DNA of 64,000 nucleotides from Gimesia chilikensis (GCF_008329715.1 NZ_VTSR01000022.1:1-64000), one strand, 5' to 3'. Positions 9,301 through 18,148 are shown, counted from the first letter of the stretch. The notes: a model not told the origin generated them from the sequence alone. Numbers and translations: made by a program.

Positions 9301-9896
9301 AGCCCCCGCAGGTCGAAGCTCAGGCGACGAATCAGTGTGTAGCGGTCGGCTGCGGGGCTCGGTTTGAGTCCCGCTTGTTCCAGCTTCGCGAGGATGAAGC
9401 GATCAATGGCATTCGCGGGCCAGTCCTGCTGTTTGACCGCGGGAAGCGCAGGACGCTGAGGTGGAATGAACGACCAGTGCCGGGCATAAGGGGCCCCCTG
9501 TTCGATCCAGGCTTTGATCTTCGCGATCTGGGCGTCGGTCAGTTTCTCACCCACATCGGGGGGCGGCATGACCGCGTATTCGTCTTCGGAGGTGATCCGC
9601 TTGAAGAGTTCGCTTTTCGCGGCGTCTTCGGGGACGATCGCATGGGCGTCGCTTTCGAGTTTCATGACGGCGGAAGCGCGTTCATCCAGACGCAGTCCGG
9701 CTTCGCGGGTTTCAGGATCGGGACCGTGACAGTGGAAGCAGTTCTTGGAGAGGATCGGTCGGATATCCCGATTGAAATCGATCTCGGGTGTGTTGGTCTG
9801 CGAGGATGGATCCGCAGGGGGAGCGGCACTCGCAGCGTGCGCGCTGAGCAAGAGGATTCCTGCCAGAGAAATGGTTCTCAGGTAGAGATTCCACAT
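6381..9896 (-). CDS. DUF1549/DUF1553 cytochrome-type protein (PSCyt1-PSCyt2-PSD1) with discoidin-like insert
   Basis: A 1171-residue secreted protein with signal peptide (LAGILLLSAHAASA) and a planctomycete cytochrome C domain with heme motif CFHCH (53-57). DUF1549 follows (about 150-360), ending in a second CxxCH (MGCAKCHTHKYDP). DUF1553 fills the C-terminal third (AVNRYWSQLFGAGLV onwards). Between them, around residues 540-640, lies a segment like an F5/8 type C (discoidin) carbohydrate-binding fold (ATQSSTGYSAPAKLAIDGN, WWELDL). A GAAGGTG ribosome binding site supports the start. It is translationally close (4 bp) to the downstream DUF1501 gene. The pair is thought to act at the cell surface on polysaccharide-related substrates, but no activity is proven. 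Confidence 0.92.
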   Translation of the reverse strand: MWNLYLRTISLAGILLLSAHAASAAPPADPSSQTNTPEIDFNRDIRPILSKNCFHCHGPDPETREAGLRLDERASAVMKLESDAHAIVPEDAAKSELFKRITSEDEYAVMPPPDVGEKLTDAQIAKIKAWIEQGAPYARHWSFIPPQRPALPAVKQQDWPANAIDRFILAKLEQAGLKPSPAADRYTLIRRLSFDLRGLPPTLAEVEQFVNDKSPDAYEKLVDRFLSDPAYGERWARKWLDLARYADSKGYGSDPLRMEIWRYRDWVINAFNQNMPFDQFTLEQLAGDMLPNPTLEQKVATAFHRNTMTNTEGGTDDEEFRVAAVRDRVDTTIQVWMGLTMGCAKCHTHKYDPITQKEYYQLYAIFNQTADNDQPTDAPTIAAPTSEMLQQTKRIEAEIATLNQKLNTPTKELAAAQQKWESTLHAKPDWQTLKPTSVTSTAKTTKFAIQDDGSILATGPAAKESYTIETEIDAPAFKALRLEVLPDKSLAASGPGRAKDGNFVLSNIKVEMQPVKGENKDAPAQGQFLRIEHQGKAKQFLSLAEVQVFQGNKNIAGQGVATQSSTGYSAPAKLAIDGNTDGHFFNAKSTTHTNQEVQPWWELDLKSETPVERIQIWNRTDGSGDRLANFKVSLLDKDRKVVWQTIVAKAPNPSTTLSVSDRRVIPLKRALASHSQSGFPVSATLDPKSGSKTGWGIAPQFGKENSAYFFPDHGTAQPTGKQRLIVTLSHNYKDPQYALGHFRLSFTNDSQLEPRLKVPDDILAIVDTLSEARTPAQRDKLAAYYRGVAPLLKPTRDEIAKLQKAKPKYPQLPIMEELPADKQRETHIMVRGSFLQPGDLVEPALLSSFNPAPKETPNNRIAVAKWLTDPANPLTARVAVNRYWSQLFGAGLVVTEEDFGTQGELPSHPQLLDWLATEFVENGWDMKALLKTIVMSNTYRQSSTTEPIHIQKDPKNRLLSRGPRFRLSAEMIRDQALAVSGLLTKQVGGPSVYPVQPEGIWRAAFNGQRTWATSKDKDRYRRGLYTFWRRTVPYPSMATFDAPSREICTIRRINTNTPLQAMITMNDPVFIEISQALARRLYEEGGTTTESRIKYGLQLCLLRPPQPEQVQPLLELYESEKAYYAAHPEEAKQLLENPLHPLPEKYNPAELAAWTVIANVLLNMDGVLTKG

Positions 9897-10214
9897 GGGT
9901 ATGCACCTTCAGGTAGGATTTGCGGTGCCGTCGTACCCGGGGAGAGCGTCTCACAGGCTGAGCGCAGGTAGAGAGAATGGTACAACAAACAGCGCGGGTT
10001 CAGGTTTGGTGATACCAGTCCGTCTGTCGGTATGTAGACTGACGGTAGCCGACGGTTCTGAAGCGTACGGCAGGTAAGTTAATTCACTCCAGACAAGACG
10101 AAAACGCCCTGCCTGTATTAACTTAATATAATTAATGGATCGAGCAGATGCAAGAAAAAGTATCACCCCGCATCAGGGGAGACAGCGGCCCCCGGCTGCC
10201 TCCGACTGGTGGGA
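9897..10214. other. Intergenic region with promoter of the DUF1549-DUF1501 operon
   Basis: 318 bp without a gene. It must contain the promoter of the leftward operon starting at 9896. An imperfect inverted repeat, CCGTCTGTC (10020-10028) and GACTGACGG (10037-10045), lies about 125-150 bp upstream of that start and could be an operator; no regulator can be named. Confidence 0.4.
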
Positions 10215-10508
10215 TCAATCGATACCCAGGTTCCGTTCGATGCTGCGTGCTTTGGAACTCATCACGTATTTCTGCCACCAGGGGTCCGGATCGTATTCAC
10301 GGGGACGGTCGCCGCGGGCTTCTTCCCCCACATAGCCCCACTGGTCGACTTCATCTTCGCCGCTCCAGTCGGAATCGAAGGGTTTGGGTTTGAAGGCACG
10401 CATGGTTTCGTGTTGCAGTTCTGAAATGGGCTTCATCACCTGTGCGCAGCCGCTGGTGAAGAGAAACACCGGGCCACAGGCGATCAACGCCAGGACAAAG
10501 GATTTCAT
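10215..10508 (-). CDS. Small lipoprotein
   Basis: A 97-residue lipoprotein: MKSFVLALIACGPVFLF followed by the lipobox FTSGC, so the mature protein would begin at Cys 21. The mature part is charged and acidic (DSDWSGEDEVDQW, RPREYDPDP) with no known domain. The start at 10508 is chosen because GGAGGA lies eight bases upstream; an ATG five codons earlier has no such site. Monocistronic by position. It is probably anchored to a membrane facing the periplasm. Function unknown. Confidence 0.75.
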   Translation of the reverse strand: MKSFVLALIACGPVFLFTSGCAQVMKPISELQHETMRAFKPKPFDSDWSGEDEVDQWGYVGEEARGDRPREYDPDPWWQKYVMSSKARSIERNLGID

Positions 10509-10725
10509 GAGAGGATCCTCCATACAATCATCGTCGGCAGGGACAGCGCGTGCCTCGACCGTTATGATTGATGGTCTACAATAGTAATAATGTGGAATTG
10601 TGAGTGGGACGGGGGTCCCATTGAGAGAGAGTGCGAGGGATTTTAAGGATTTCGGTTTTCAAGTCTAGCCTGATTTTCGTGAGTCCGGTCCGGAGCAGTT
10701 TGAGTCTGTTATTTAAGGAGTATCC

Positions 10726-11433
10726 GTGGGTTCTCAATTAGATGTACTGGTCGTCGCCCCGCATCCCGATGATGCGGAAATCAGCGTGGGAGGCACTATT
10801 CTGGCCTGCAAAGCCGCGGGACAGCGTGTGGGAGTTGTGGAGTTAACCAATGGTGAGCCAACGCCTTACGGCAGTCCCGAGATCCGGGCGAAAGAGACCG
10901 CAGCCTCGACGGAAGTCCTGCAGCTGGACTGGCGGGAGAATCTGCAGCTGCCGAACCGGAGTCTGGAATCGAGTCTGACTGCCCGCAGACAACTGGCCGA
11001 AATCTTTCGCGAACAGCAGCCGAAAGTGATTCTCGCCCCCTATTGGGAAGACGTGCACCCCGATCACGTGGCCGCCAGTCATCTGGTAGATGCGGCCCGG
11101 TTCTGGTCGAAACTCAGTAAAACCGATATGTCGGGCGAACGCTACTGGCCGCCCCAGATCTATTATTTCTGGAGCATTCATCTGCGGATTCATCCCAAGC
11201 CGAGTTTCGTATTCGATATTTCTCCGCATATCGAGCAGAAAATGCAGGCGGTTCGCTGCTATGAAAGCCAGATGATCCAGGGGCGTTCCGAAGAGCATCC
11301 GACAGTGCTGGACGACATCAAAGACCGGGCTCGCTACTGGGGCTGGACCATTCATCGTGCCTATGGTGAACCCTTTGCCAGTCGTGAAGAGATCGGAATT
11401 CAAAGTTTTCTGCCATTATCGGCGGCGAAATGA
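10726..11433 (+). CDS. bshB1: PIG-L family deacetylase, BshB1-like
   Basis: The 235-residue product has the LmbE/PIG-L metal-binding motif APHPDDAEI (11-19), the TNGEPTPYGS loop (41-50) and a later HPDH motif, closely matching BshB1. BshB1 deacetylates N-acetylglucosaminyl-malate in bacillithiol synthesis. It starts with GTG after AAGGAG. BshA and BshC, the other two enzymes of the pathway, are not in this window, so the bacillithiol role rests on the similarity only; another N-acetylsugar deacetylase is the alternative. The protein has no signal peptide, so it is cytoplasmic. Confidence 0.75.
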   Translation: MGSQLDVLVVAPHPDDAEISVGGTILACKAAGQRVGVVELTNGEPTPYGSPEIRAKETAASTEVLQLDWRENLQLPNRSLESSLTARRQLAEIFREQQPKVILAPYWEDVHPDHVAASHLVDAARFWSKLSKTDMSGERYWPPQIYYFWSIHLRIHPKPSFVFDISPHIEQKMQAVRCYESQMIQGRSEEHPTVLDDIKDRARYWGWTIHRAYGEPFASREEIGIQSFLPLSAAK

Positions 11434-11735
11434 ACGTAAGCATTCATAGTTGCGCGGATTCTTCCGGCTGGGGTATCCGCAGGTTTCCAGCGAGGAAATC
11501 ACCCTGAATCGGGGCGGTTTTTCGGTTCAACCTTGAATGTTCGTCCTTTCATCGGTTAGACTTTGCTAAACAGAATTTACAAAATTCCGGAATGACGGCA
11601 CCTGAACTGGCTGTGGTCGAGTACTCAGGCACGGTTTGACTGTGTACTGCATCACCTGGCTGTCTGTTGTTCCACCCCGCCTGAGCGTGCACAGTGCCAC
11701 CTACCTTCTGACACTAAATGAGGAGAAAAAAGAAG

Positions 11736-13193
11736 ATGTCTCAACAATCTCGTCGCGAATTCCTTGAACAATCGATGTTTGCTGCCGCTGGCGCAGCAGC
11801 TCTGAGCACTTCGATTCCTCAGCTCTCTGCAGCCGAGTCGCAGTCCAGCAGCCCCAACGAAAAACTGCGTGTCGCCCTGCTGGGGGTTAATGGCCGTGGT
11901 CAGTCTCACCTGAGTGCCTTCGCCGGTCGTAAAGACACCGAAATCGTCGCCATCGTCGATCCCGATGAAAGTGTGGGGATGACCAAAGGTGTGGGTAACG
12001 TCTACAAAAAGACCAACAAAAAACCAACCTACTACAAAGACCTGCGGAAAGCCCTCGACGATCAGGATATCGATATCGTCAGCATCGCCACTCCCAACCA
12101 CTGGCACGCTCTGGGAGCGATCTGGGCGATCCAGGCTGGTAAAGACGTTTACTGTGAAAAGCCGGTCAGCCACAACGTGAGCGAAGGTCGTCGGATTGTG
12201 GAAGCCGCCCGTAAGCACAACAAGATCGTCCAGACCGGTACTCAGTGCCGTTCACAACCTGGTCTGATCGATGCGATTGAATTCGTGAAAGCCGGCGGCA
12301 TCGGCGAAGTCAAACTGGCTCGCGGTACCTGCTACAAGCGTCGTAAATCAATCGGCCCTAAAGGGAACTACGATGTACCAGCCAGCGTCGACTACGATCT
12401 GTGGCTCGGACCTGCACCGATGGCACCGCTGACACGTCAGCGTTTCCACTACGACTGGCACTGGCAGACACCAACCGGTAACGGCGACCTGGGTAACCAG
12501 GGGATTCACCAGATGGACGTAGCCCGCTGGGGTCTCGGCGTTGATAACGTCGGCGACAGTGTTCAGGCTTACGGCGGTCGTCTGGGTTACACCGATGCCG
12601 GTAATGTAGCCAACACTCAGGTCAGCATTCACCAGTTCGGCGACAAGCGTCTGGTCTTCGAAGTACGTGGTCTGGAAACCGAACCTTATCGTGGTGCCAA
12701 AGTAGGGGTGATCTTCTACGGTACCGACGGTTACGTTGTGATTCCAAGCTACAACAGTGCTTCTGCCTTCAACAACGACGGCAAGCTGATCAAGAAGTTC
12801 TCCGGTTCTGCCGATCACTTCGCCAACTTTGTGGATGCTGTTCGCAGCCGCAAGATCAGCGATCTGAACGCCGACATCGAAGAAGGTCACATCTCCAGTG
12901 CCCTGTGTCACCTGGGTAACATTTCCTACGAAATGGGCAACACAATGCCTGTGAAGGAAGTCGCCGGTGAATTCAAGGGTGATAGCGAAGCCCTGGAAAC
13001 TCTGGGCCGCTTCCGCGAGCACCTGGGCAACAACAAGCTCGATACTGATGACACCATCGTCAGCATGGGCCCTAAACTGACCATCGACAGCAAGTCAGAA
13101 ACCTTCACCGGTGGACAGGCTTCTGCAGCGAATCCGAAACTGACTCGTGAATACCGTAAGCCGTTCGTGGTTCCCACAACTGCTGAACTGTAA
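11736..13193 (+). CDS. Gfo/Idh/MocA family oxidoreductase, Tat-exported
   Basis: The 485-residue protein starts at the ATG with AGGAG ten bases upstream; an earlier ATG at 11718 overlaps that site. The N-terminus carries a Tat signal (QSRREFLEQ followed by AAAGAAAL). The NAD(P)-binding Rossmann domain follows (RVALLGVNGRGQSHLSAF), then the family's EKPV motif (YCEKPVSHN) where the Lys is catalytic, and the C-terminal alpha/beta domain. Exported oxidoreductases of this type are abundant in planctomycetes and are thought to oxidise sugars or cyclitols with tightly held cofactor. Its codon use is strongly biased and regular, suggesting high expression. A strong terminator follows. Confidence 0.9.
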   Translation: MSQQSRREFLEQSMFAAAGAAALSTSIPQLSAAESQSSSPNEKLRVALLGVNGRGQSHLSAFAGRKDTEIVAIVDPDESVGMTKGVGNVYKKTNKKPTYYKDLRKALDDQDIDIVSIATPNHWHALGAIWAIQAGKDVYCEKPVSHNVSEGRRIVEAARKHNKIVQTGTQCRSQPGLIDAIEFVKAGGIGEVKLARGTCYKRRKSIGPKGNYDVPASVDYDLWLGPAPMAPLTRQRFHYDWHWQTPTGNGDLGNQGIHQMDVARWGLGVDNVGDSVQAYGGRLGYTDAGNVANTQVSIHQFGDKRLVFEVRGLETEPYRGAKVGVIFYGTDGYVVIPSYNSASAFNNDGKLIKKFSGSADHFANFVDAVRSRKISDLNADIEEGHISSALCHLGNISYEMGNTMPVKEVAGEFKGDSEALETLGRFREHLGNNKLDTDDTIVSMGPKLTIDSKSETFTGGQASAANPKLTREYRKPFVVPTTAEL

Positions 13194-13224
13194 GAGTCTG
13201 TTTCAATCTGAAACGATCATGACC

Positions 13225-13258
13225 AGGCCCCCTTCCACAGCGAAGGGGGCCTTTTTTT
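13225..13258 (+). terminator. Rho-independent terminator
   Basis: Perfect 11-bp stem AGGCCCCCTTC (13225-13235) with GAAGGGGGCCT (13242-13252), loop of 6, then seven T. It ends the oxidoreductase transcript, and its T run overlaps the stop codon of the convergent antiporter gene. Confidence 0.9.
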
Positions 13259-14990
13259 ATGTCTGGTCGGAGGACTGCCCCGATTCGAATTTCCTGGTCG
13301 ACTTCAACAGCTGCTGCAGCAGTTGGGGGGAATCCAGAATGTGTTTCGCCAGGCATTCGCCCACGTGTTCCTCTTCATCGACAATCACATCCGCTCCCGC
13401 TGCGAGGAGCTGCCAGTGATGCAGGTGATAGCGACAGCGGACATACAGGGTCGTTGCCGGTGACATCTGACGTACCAGGTAGATGATCTGGCGGCAGACC
13501 GTGGGACTGGGCAGAGTCGTAATCACCAGGCGGGAGCGATACAGGCCCGCATGTTCCAGCACTTCGATCTGAGTCGCATCGCCCAGCTGGGAACGGAGAC
13601 CGTACTGTTCTGCCATCCGCAGGTTCTCGTGGTTGAGATCGACGACCACAATCTTTTTCAGACCGACCTGCAGCAGTTCGCCGGCGACCCGCTGGCCGGC
13701 GGGACCGAATCCCAGGATGAGAACCAGGTCATCGTCGGTCTCCCGGCTGGATTCCAGATCGGCGGCATCTACATGCGGTAAGAGTGATTCGTTTTCAGCC
13801 GGTCGTCGGCCCCCCAGTCGGCGGAGCAGGTTCGCGGCGACTGGTGCCAGCTGAATCAGGTAGGGAGTCAGCAGCAGTGTGGCGATCGTCGATGAAATGA
13901 TCAGGCGGAATGTGGTTTCCGAGAGAATTCCAGGTGCATCCTCCGTGCCCCGCGCCACGGTGGCCAGTACAAATGAGAATTCCCCAACCTGGGCCAGACA
14001 GAGGCCGGTTCCCAGGGCGAACTGCCAGGGCTGACCACAGAACCAGGCTGCGCCGAAGGTGATCAACAGCTTGCCTGTTATGATCGCCGCAACTACAGCG
14101 AGCACGAGTCCCAGATGTTGGACGGCCCAGCTCAGGTCACCAAACATGCCGACGGCAGAGAAGAACAGGGTGACAAGCACCGTTTTCAGCGGCTGGACAT
14201 CGGCGCGAATCTGGGTGGCAAACGGGGAGATCGCCAGCAACACACCCGCGACAAACGCGCCCAGAGCAGGGCTGAGTCCAAGTCGATGCGCGGCCCAGGC
14301 GGAGCCCGCCGCCATCACCATCGCCAGCAGAATCGGGAAATCACGGTTCCGTCTGAGAGACGACAGTTCCAGAAGTCGGGGCAGGATGAAGTTGAACAGA
14401 CCATAAAAGACAGCCACAAAGACAACCGCCAGCAGAAACGATATCGAAAGCTGAATCGCGATCTCTCCCGCCGAGCCTTTGCCGACCAGCGCGGTAATGA
14501 TCAACATCAGCGGGATGACGGCCATGTCCTGAACCAGTAGAATTCCCAAAGCAGTGCGACCGTGAGGGGCGTCGAGTTCGGCCCGGTCATTGAGCATGCG
14601 CACGACACACGCGGTACTGCTGAGGGCGATCATCGCTCCGATCGCGAGGGCCTCGGGAAAGGAAAAACTCAACAGCAGCGAGACGGACAGTCCTCCGAGC
14701 AGCGTGAGAATGATCTGCAGGATGCCGGCGACCAGCGGGATGCGTCCCAGTCGTTTGAGACGCGGTAGGGAAAATTCAAGACCGATGGCAAACAGCAGCA
14801 GAGCCACTCCCAGTTCCGCGAGGTCAAAAATGCTCTGCCGGTCCGCGACCCAGCCCAAAAGGTTGGGACCGACGAGGGTCCCCGCGGCGATGTAGCCCAG
14901 GATGGCACTCTGTCTGAGCTGTTCGGCCAGGGTTCCCAGCACAATGGCCGTTGCCAGCAGAATGAGAATATCTGCCAGGGAATGCCACAT
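13257..14990 (-). CDS. Kef-type monovalent cation:proton antiporter (CPA2) with RCK-N domain
   Basis: About 577 residues. The first about 390 form a 12-helix-like CPA2 exchanger (for example GYIAAGTLVGPNLLGW, ATGTGLCLAQVGEFSF-type helices); then a regulatory TrkA-N/RCK domain with the nucleotide-binding motif GFGPAGQRVAGE. It moves K+ or Na+ against protons across the inner membrane, with NAD(H)-type gating by the RCK domain. No TrkA-C domain follows. The start at 14990 (MWHSLADIL) has GAAGGG six bases upstream and places the first helix near the N-terminus; an upstream in-frame ATG at 15059 would add 23 residues. Convergent with the oxidoreductase gene. Confidence 0.88.
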   Translation of the reverse strand: MWHSLADILILLATAIVLGTLAEQLRQSAILGYIAAGTLVGPNLLGWVADRQSIFDLAELGVALLLFAIGLEFSLPRLKRLGRIPLVAGILQIILTLLGGLSVSLLLSFSFPEALAIGAMIALSSTACVVRMLNDRAELDAPHGRTALGILLVQDMAVIPLMLIITALVGKGSAGEIAIQLSISFLLAVVFVAVFYGLFNFILPRLLELSSLRRNRDFPILLAMVMAAGSAWAAHRLGLSPALGAFVAGVLLAISPFATQIRADVQPLKTVLVTLFFSAVGMFGDLSWAVQHLGLVLAVVAAIITGKLLITFGAAWFCGQPWQFALGTGLCLAQVGEFSFVLATVARGTEDAPGILSETTFRLIISSTIATLLLTPYLIQLAPVAANLLRRLGGRRPAENESLLPHVDAADLESSRETDDDLVLILGFGPAGQRVAGELLQVGLKKIVVVDLNHENLRMAEQYGLRSQLGDATQIEVLEHAGLYRSRLVITTLPSPTVCRQIIYLVRQMSPATTLYVRCRYHLHHWQLLAAGADVIVDEEEHVGECLAKHILDSPQLLQQLLKSTRKFESGQSSDQT

Positions 14991-15296
14991 CGTCCCTTCA
15001 GTGGCAGCCAGGAGATGGAAAGATTGAGTGGGGAACACTCCAAAGTCGAACACGGTCATCGCTGCAAAATCCTTTATGGCGGGTGGAATCTGTGGGGATC
15101 ATATACGAGTCATAACGGGGAGGGAAGATCCGGCAGGCATGGATTGGCCGAGTAAAACGCAATGAGTTTCGCGGACAGAGGGAATCCCTCGGAAATCGAT
15201 TGAATGTCTCTGAAAACAGTGTCAGATCGACGGAGGCTGGCTATAATCGTGTTCCAGTCGGGATACTGCTTTCAGTTTTAGTATGGATGCGAATGG

Positions 15297-16517
15297 ATGT
15301 TTCAGTTTTTCTCTGGTGCCAAAAAACACGTCAAGAATAAAGTCAAGCGGGCAGTGATCCGTCATCACCGTCGTTCCGGTGCGGTCCTGTTCAGCGATAC
15401 GACTCTGCGCGACGGCGAACAGATGCCCGGCGCCACGCTTGATCCAGCCGAGAAACTGCAGATTGCCAAAGCCCTCGAAGCAGCCGGCGTGCATTCACTG
15501 GATGCCGGTTTCCCCGCTTCGTCGCAGGCGGACATCGAAGCGATTCAAAGTATGGTCGGTGTGATCAAGAAGCCGGTGCTCACGGCACTCTGTCGTACGC
15601 TGCCCGGGGACATCGACGCTGCCGACGAGGCGCTCGCCGGCAATCCGCCACACAAACGGGGCGTGAGTCTCTTCTGCGGGACGAGTCCGCTGCATCGTGA
15701 GTTCAAACTGGAGAAGAGTAAAACCGAAGTCCTCAAACTGATCGTCGACAGTATTCAATACGCGGCGGAAAAGTTCGACATCGTGGCGTTCAGTCCCGAA
15801 GATGCGAGTCGGACCGAAGTCGACTTCCTCTGTGAAGTCTACCGGGAAGCGATTGCTGCCGGGGCGACGACCATCGGGTTTCCCGATACCGTGGGCATCC
15901 TGACCCCGTACAAGGCGCAGGAACTGATCTGTCAGATTCAGGATCAGGTGCCCGGCATTGAGAACGTACTGCTGGCGGTGCACTTTCATAACGATCTGGG
16001 ACTGGCGGTCGCGAATACGCTGGCCTGTATCGATGCGGGGGCAAATGTCGTGCAGTGTACCGTCAACGGCATTGGAGAGCGGGCCGGCAATGCGGCACTG
16101 GAAGAGGTCGCGATGGCCCTGCATCTGCACCAGGATGAATTTGAGCGACCGCACAAACTGGATGTATCACAACTCGCGCCACTCTGCAGTCTGGTTTCCG
16201 AACTGACGGGCATTCCTCTCTCACCGATGAAGCCGATTGGCGGCAGCAATATCTTCGCGACTGAAGCGGGCATCCACCAGGACGGACTGTTGAAGAACCC
16301 CGATACGTATCTGCCTTATCGACCAGAGACGGTCGGCGCAGAGGGCGTGCGACTGGTACTCGGACGTCACAGCGGTCGGAGAGCCATCCTGCACCGCCTG
16401 CATGAACTGGGCCGTGAGCCGAGTGAGCAGACTGTGCAACGCGTGATGCAGGCTATTAAAGAACTCCCCAAGGGGGAGCTCGTCGATGATGACCTGCTGC
16501 TGAAACTCTCGAGCTGA
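15297..16517 (+). CDS. 2-isopropylmalate synthase / homocitrate synthase-like protein (short form)
   Basis: The 406-residue HMGL-family protein has the catalytic signature [14 protein letters not shown], the metal-binding HFHNDLGLA and the NGIGERAGN motif, followed by [10 protein letters not shown]. These fit the alpha-isopropylmalate/homocitrate synthase group, which condenses acetyl-CoA with a 2-oxoacid. At 406 residues it lacks the C-terminal regulatory LeuA dimer domain (full LeuA is about 510), so leucine feedback is not expected. A basic 25-residue N-terminal extension ([18 protein letters not shown]) precedes the barrel. It may be a second, unregulated LeuA, a NifV-like homocitrate synthase or a citramalate synthase; the neighbours (antiporter, purQ) do not decide this. 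Confidence 0.8.
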   Translation: MFQFFSGAKKHVKNKVKRAVIRHHRRSGAVLFSDTTLRDGEQMPGATLDPAEKLQIAKALEAAGVHSLDAGFPASSQADIEAIQSMVGVIKKPVLTALCRTLPGDIDAADEALAGNPPHKRGVSLFCGTSPLHREFKLEKSKTEVLKLIVDSIQYAAEKFDIVAFSPEDASRTEVDFLCEVYREAIAAGATTIGFPDTVGILTPYKAQELICQIQDQVPGIENVLLAVHFHNDLGLAVANTLACIDAGANVVQCTVNGIGERAGNAALEEVAMALHLHQDEFERPHKLDVSQLAPLCSLVSELTGIPLSPMKPIGGSNIFATEAGIHQDGLLKNPDTYLPYRPETVGAEGVRLVLGRHSGRRAILHRLHELGREPSEQTVQRVMQAIKELPKGELVDDDLLLKLSS

Positions 16518-16535
16518 ATCGTTCGCTGCTCAGAC

Positions 16536-17351
16536 TCAGGCGAAGTAGTTGACCGCATTGCGGAACAACTGGATGCCTGCGCCTTCCCCTTCCAGGCCCA
16601 GTCGCGTCCACTGCGGATGCTGTGTGGCGAACAGGTAACGTTCGGGGTGAGGCATCAGCCCCAGAACGCGACCGGAAGGATCTCCCAGGGCGGCGATGTT
16701 ACAGGCCGAACCGTTCGGGTTCACCGGATAGGGGAGGATTTCCTCCTGCAGCGTCGTTTCTGCGTCACCGGTTTCCCGATAGCACATTGCGATCTGCGAA
16801 TTGGCCTGCCAGTTTTCGATGACTGACGGATCACTGACGGCGATGCGGCCTTCAGCATGCGCGATGGGCAGTTCGATCTGGTCGATGTCTTTGAGGAATA
16901 CGTTCTCTTTGGCGAGCACTCCCAGGTTGACCCACAGCGATGTGTATTTGCCGTTGTTGTTCCAGGTCAGCGTGGCATCGCGGGGCTGATCGGCTTTGGG
17001 GGGCCAGCTGGCAGCTCCACCGGGCAAAATTCCCGATTTGAGCAGCACCTGGAATCCGTTACAGATCCCCAGGACCAGTTTGTCAGCGGCCAGGAAGTTG
17101 CCGATCACTTCTCCCAACTGTCCCTGCAGGTGACTGGCAAAAATGATGCCCGCGCCCACGTCATCACCATAGCTGAAGCCACCGGGCAGGCAGAGGATCT
17201 GGTAATCGTTCAGTTGCGCCGGGTTTTCGAGCAGTTTGAGCAGATGGATGCGGGTGGATTCGGCTCCACAGAGATCAAAGGCATGTGCCGTTTCGATATC
17301 GCAGTTCGTTCCGGGGGCACGTAACACACAGACTTTGGGAGAAGTTGACAT
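16536..17351 (-). CDS. purQ: Phosphoribosylformylglycinamidine synthase subunit PurQ (glutaminase)
   Basis: The 271-residue class I glutamine amidotransferase supplies ammonia to PurL in the fourth step of purine synthesis. The nucleophile is Cys 97 in LGICNGFQ; the His-Glu pair is in MPHPERYLF near the C-terminus. The N-terminal RAPGTNCDIET and the GGFSYGDDVGAG loop are diagnostic for PurQ. It is longer than the about 230-residue short PurQ but far from fused PurL. PurL and PurS are not in the window. Convergent with the LeuA-like gene at 18 bp; two palindromes lie upstream of its start. Confidence 0.93.
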   Translation of the reverse strand: MSTSPKVCVLRAPGTNCDIETAHAFDLCGAESTRIHLLKLLENPAQLNDYQILCLPGGFSYGDDVGAGIIFASHLQGQLGEVIGNFLAADKLVLGICNGFQVLLKSGILPGGAASWPPKADQPRDATLTWNNNGKYTSLWVNLGVLAKENVFLKDIDQIELPIAHAEGRIAVSDPSVIENWQANSQIAMCYRETGDAETTLQEEILPYPVNPNGSACNIAALGDPSGRVLGLMPHPERYLFATQHPQWTRLGLEGEGAGIQLFRNAVNYFA

Positions 17352-17685
17352 GGGAGCAGCGTAAATCCTTTGTTTCGATACCAGTCTCAGGGGAAGACGA
17401 AAATTGTTTCCACTACAGAGGATGCTATTGCGAAAACCGGTTTTCTGCCAGCGTCAGCACCGGGTTAGCCTCTGAAAAACCGGGTTTTCCTCAGTTTGAT
17501 GCATCAGGGCTTGATTATATCGTTGTAAATTGAGAAATACGAGCGGTTTAGAGGCGTTCTTCAGATCGCCGATCCTGAAAAATCTCTCTATTCGTCAGGC
17601 AGGTCATCTGCTATAGTCCGGCCCCTGTTCTAGAGCCTCTGCTTTCCGCCGAGGACTGACCCGTTTTTCCAAAGTCTGTCATTTC
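17352..17685. other. Divergent intergenic region with two A/T-flanked CCGG palindromes
   Basis: 334 bp between purQ (minus) and the lipoprotein gene (plus), with no gene. It has the perfect palindrome GAAAACCGGTTTTC (17432-17445) and, about 42 bp further, the near copy GAAAAACCGGGTTTTCC (17474-17490). Paired similar palindromes in a divergent promoter region suggest a regulator binding site, though the regulator is unknown. Confidence 0.5.
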
Positions 17686-18045
17686 ATGAATTCCTGGTTT
17701 CGTCTCTGCGTGATCGTGTTACTTACACCTGCCTGTGCAGGCTGTATTAACTCCACGAATACGCGTATTCCCCGGCTGTTTTCGGACCGTCAGGCGATGA
17801 ACCGCAGTCAGAAAATGGAAGAACGGAAGATGATGGAGCTGGAAGATCCGATTCCCTCCAGCTCTCTGGGACCGGAAGTCGTCCGTCCCCCAGATTTCAG
17901 CCGTCAGCGGACCGAATCGCGGTTGGCCATCGAGCAGTCGATGATGACGAAACCCACTGCACAACCTCAGCCGGGGGGAGCCATGCGGCCTACGCCCCGC
18001 TTATCGGGACGCAATTCGAAATATCCGGAAGTCATTCAGCCCTGA
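17686..18045 (+). CDS. Small lipoprotein
   Basis: The 119-residue product has a lipoprotein signal: hydrophobic LCVIVLLTP and lipobox ACAGC (Cys 20). The mature part is polar, Met- and Pro-rich, with SQKMEERKMMELEDPIPSSSL in the middle and no recognised domain, probably largely unstructured. It is the first of four co-directional genes for exported proteins. Function unknown; other planctomycete lipoproteins of this size are equally uncharacterised. Confidence 0.7.
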   Translation: MNSWFRLCVIVLLTPACAGCINSTNTRIPRLFSDRQAMNRSQKMEERKMMELEDPIPSSSLGPEVVRPPDFSRQRTESRLAIEQSMMTKPTAQPQPGGAMRPTPRLSGRNSKYPEVIQP

Positions 18046-18148
18046 TCCAGCCGATCGAGCTGTTTTTCCAGGCTGCTGCTTTTCATTACTCCTCGATCCC
18101 GTACAATACAGGGGTAAGTCGACTCCGATTTCACTCTGTTCAGGGTAA

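Noticed and set aside
12348-13022. 224-codon minus-strand frame antisense to the oxidoreductase
   Set aside because: Shadow frame of a highly biased coding sequence.
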